Positions 63,385 to 64,000 of a DNA stretch of 64,000 nt are shown piece by piece. The DNA is from Deinococcus psychrotolerans (GTDB lineage Bacteria > Deinococcota > Deinococci > Deinococcales > Deinococcaceae). The DNA is taken from the NCBI RefSeq assembly GCF_003860465.1, contig NZ_CP034183.1:2435501-2499500 (forward strand), in the 5' to 3' direction. Under the pieces are notes generated by a model that was given only the letters and a program-made list of their open reading frames with translations, ran no database searches and was not told the origin of the DNA. How positions within the stretch are numbered: position 1 is the stretch's first letter; each line of letters begins with the position of its first letter. Position numbers and translations under genes: made by a program.

Positions 63385-64000
63385 ATGACCAGAGCCGGAC
63401 GGACTTGGACGCTGTATCAGCGGCTCATTGGAGCGGTGGCCCAGCATTACGGCGCGTCACTTAGTGTTGACCTGACCCCGCAGCCTGCTGAAGAAGAACT
63501 CTTACGGCGCTTCAGTGCTGATCTGTCCAGTCAGAAGGCCCAGGATTTATTGCTGTCTCTCCCGCTCGGTATCAAGAACTTCAAATACCACCACCGCTAT
63601 ATTTCGCGTTGGGGGACTGATCGTCGCCGCCTGCTTTCGGAGGGGGGCAACTTTCAACTGCTCGAAGCACTCCATCAGGAAGACGCCGAAGGCAAACTGG
63701 TGGGCTTACAGCTCAGCGGAAATACTACCCAGCAACGCCGTCAACTCACCGAACATTTGCAGGCGCAGTTGCCGACGCTAGAAGGGCACGGCTGGCTGGC
63801 TCCCGCAGCGAGTCAAGGGCGCAAAGTGCGGGTCTTCGATGACCGTCAGGTGGTCTGGGTCTACCCACCCGATGAGGTTGAGTTTTACGAAGGCTTACAC
63901 CCCTTTGTCGTTCGCAGCTTGATCGCCCGTTATGTGCCGGAGCCGGGTATTGTGGCCGATCCGATGTCGGGTAGCGGCGTGATCGCACAGATGGCCACCG
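63385..64000 (+). CDS. putative DNA methyltransferase (N-terminal part; runs off the window)
   Basis: The first 205 codons are visible and no stop is met. An N-terminal domain of about 180 residues, unrecognised (helical, including LPLGIKNFKYHHRYISRWGTD), is followed by VADPMSGSGVIAQMAT at the edge, which resembles the D-P-x-x-G-S-G-T SAM-binding motif of beta-class N4/N6 methyltransferases. The catalytic DPPY/NPPY motif would lie beyond the window, so the call is tentative. ATG at 63385 has GAGAG upstream. Confidence 0.5.
   Translation, partial: MTRAGRTWTLYQRLIGAVAQHYGASLSVDLTPQPAEEELLRRFSADLSSQKAQDLLLSLPLGIKNFKYHHRYISRWGTDRRRLLSEGGNFQLLEALHQEDAEGKLVGLQLSGNTTQQRRQLTEHLQAQLPTLEGHGWLAPAASQGRKVRVFDDRQVVWVYPPDEVEFYEGLHPFVVRSLIARYVPEPGIVADPMSGSGVIAQMAT

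Overview
The window is GC-rich and most likely comes from a Deinococcus chromosome. The pointers are a LysW-dependent LysK hydrolase, an HPII-type catalase, many Deinococcus-style lineage genes without a clear family, and promoters in which a TANNNT -10 box sits only 5-8 nt before the start codon, the layout expected for the leaderless mRNAs common in this genus. The species cannot be read from the sequence.

Positions 1-49,906 look like core chromosome with ordinary small operons. In order: ubiX-ispD-ispE (minus, leaving the window at base 1); xth-hrpB; nnr; a TPR protein; rsmA; a PfkB sugar kinase; acpS and a HAD phosphatase; an RlmD/TrmA-type RNA methyltransferase; a lipoprotein; the large catalase katE; a DUF4388 protein; the complete succinate dehydrogenase operon sdhCDAB; an unrecognised 668-residue protein; a membrane Ser/Thr kinase with an NHL propeller; lysK; comM/yifB; a possible peptide (RiPP/bacteriocin-like) precursor with a double-glycine leader and Cys-Pro repeats (30061-30294); a CRP-family regulator; an HDAC-like deacetylase; PspA; an EVE protein; thyX plus an HD phosphohydrolase; a TetR/metallo-beta-lactamase divergent pair with a clear candidate operator; a DUF2568 gene interrupted by one in-frame TGA; an acyl-CoA dehydrogenase; a GNAT protein; and a DUF4384-LGFP surface protein.

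Positions 43,979-49,255 form a tight same-strand cluster: NAD-dependent reductase/epimerase, MBL hydrolase, F390-synthetase-like adenylating enzyme, ketoacyl synthase III and glycosyltransferase 2. It looks like a small lipid- or polyketide-type pathway of unknown product, with parallels to the OleABCD olefin logic.

A tRNA-Arg(TCT) gene at 50,064-50,140 marks the start of an integrated island that runs past the right edge. It holds a tyrosine integrase, a primase-polymerase-like (AEP) protein, a type I restriction-modification system of the EcoEI type (hsdR, a small gene, hsdS, fic, an opposite-strand gene, hsdM), a pair of apparently paralogous small proteins, and the start of a DNA methyltransferase. 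Four copies of a 15-bp palindrome, TTTCGTTnAACGAAA, lie in front of transcription units of this island and suggest that one unseen regulator controls it. This island, the Cys-Pro peptide and the 44-49 kb cluster are the most promising parts for new biology.

Limits: all function calls are from reading translations by eye. No similarity search, structure prediction or promoter mapping was run.
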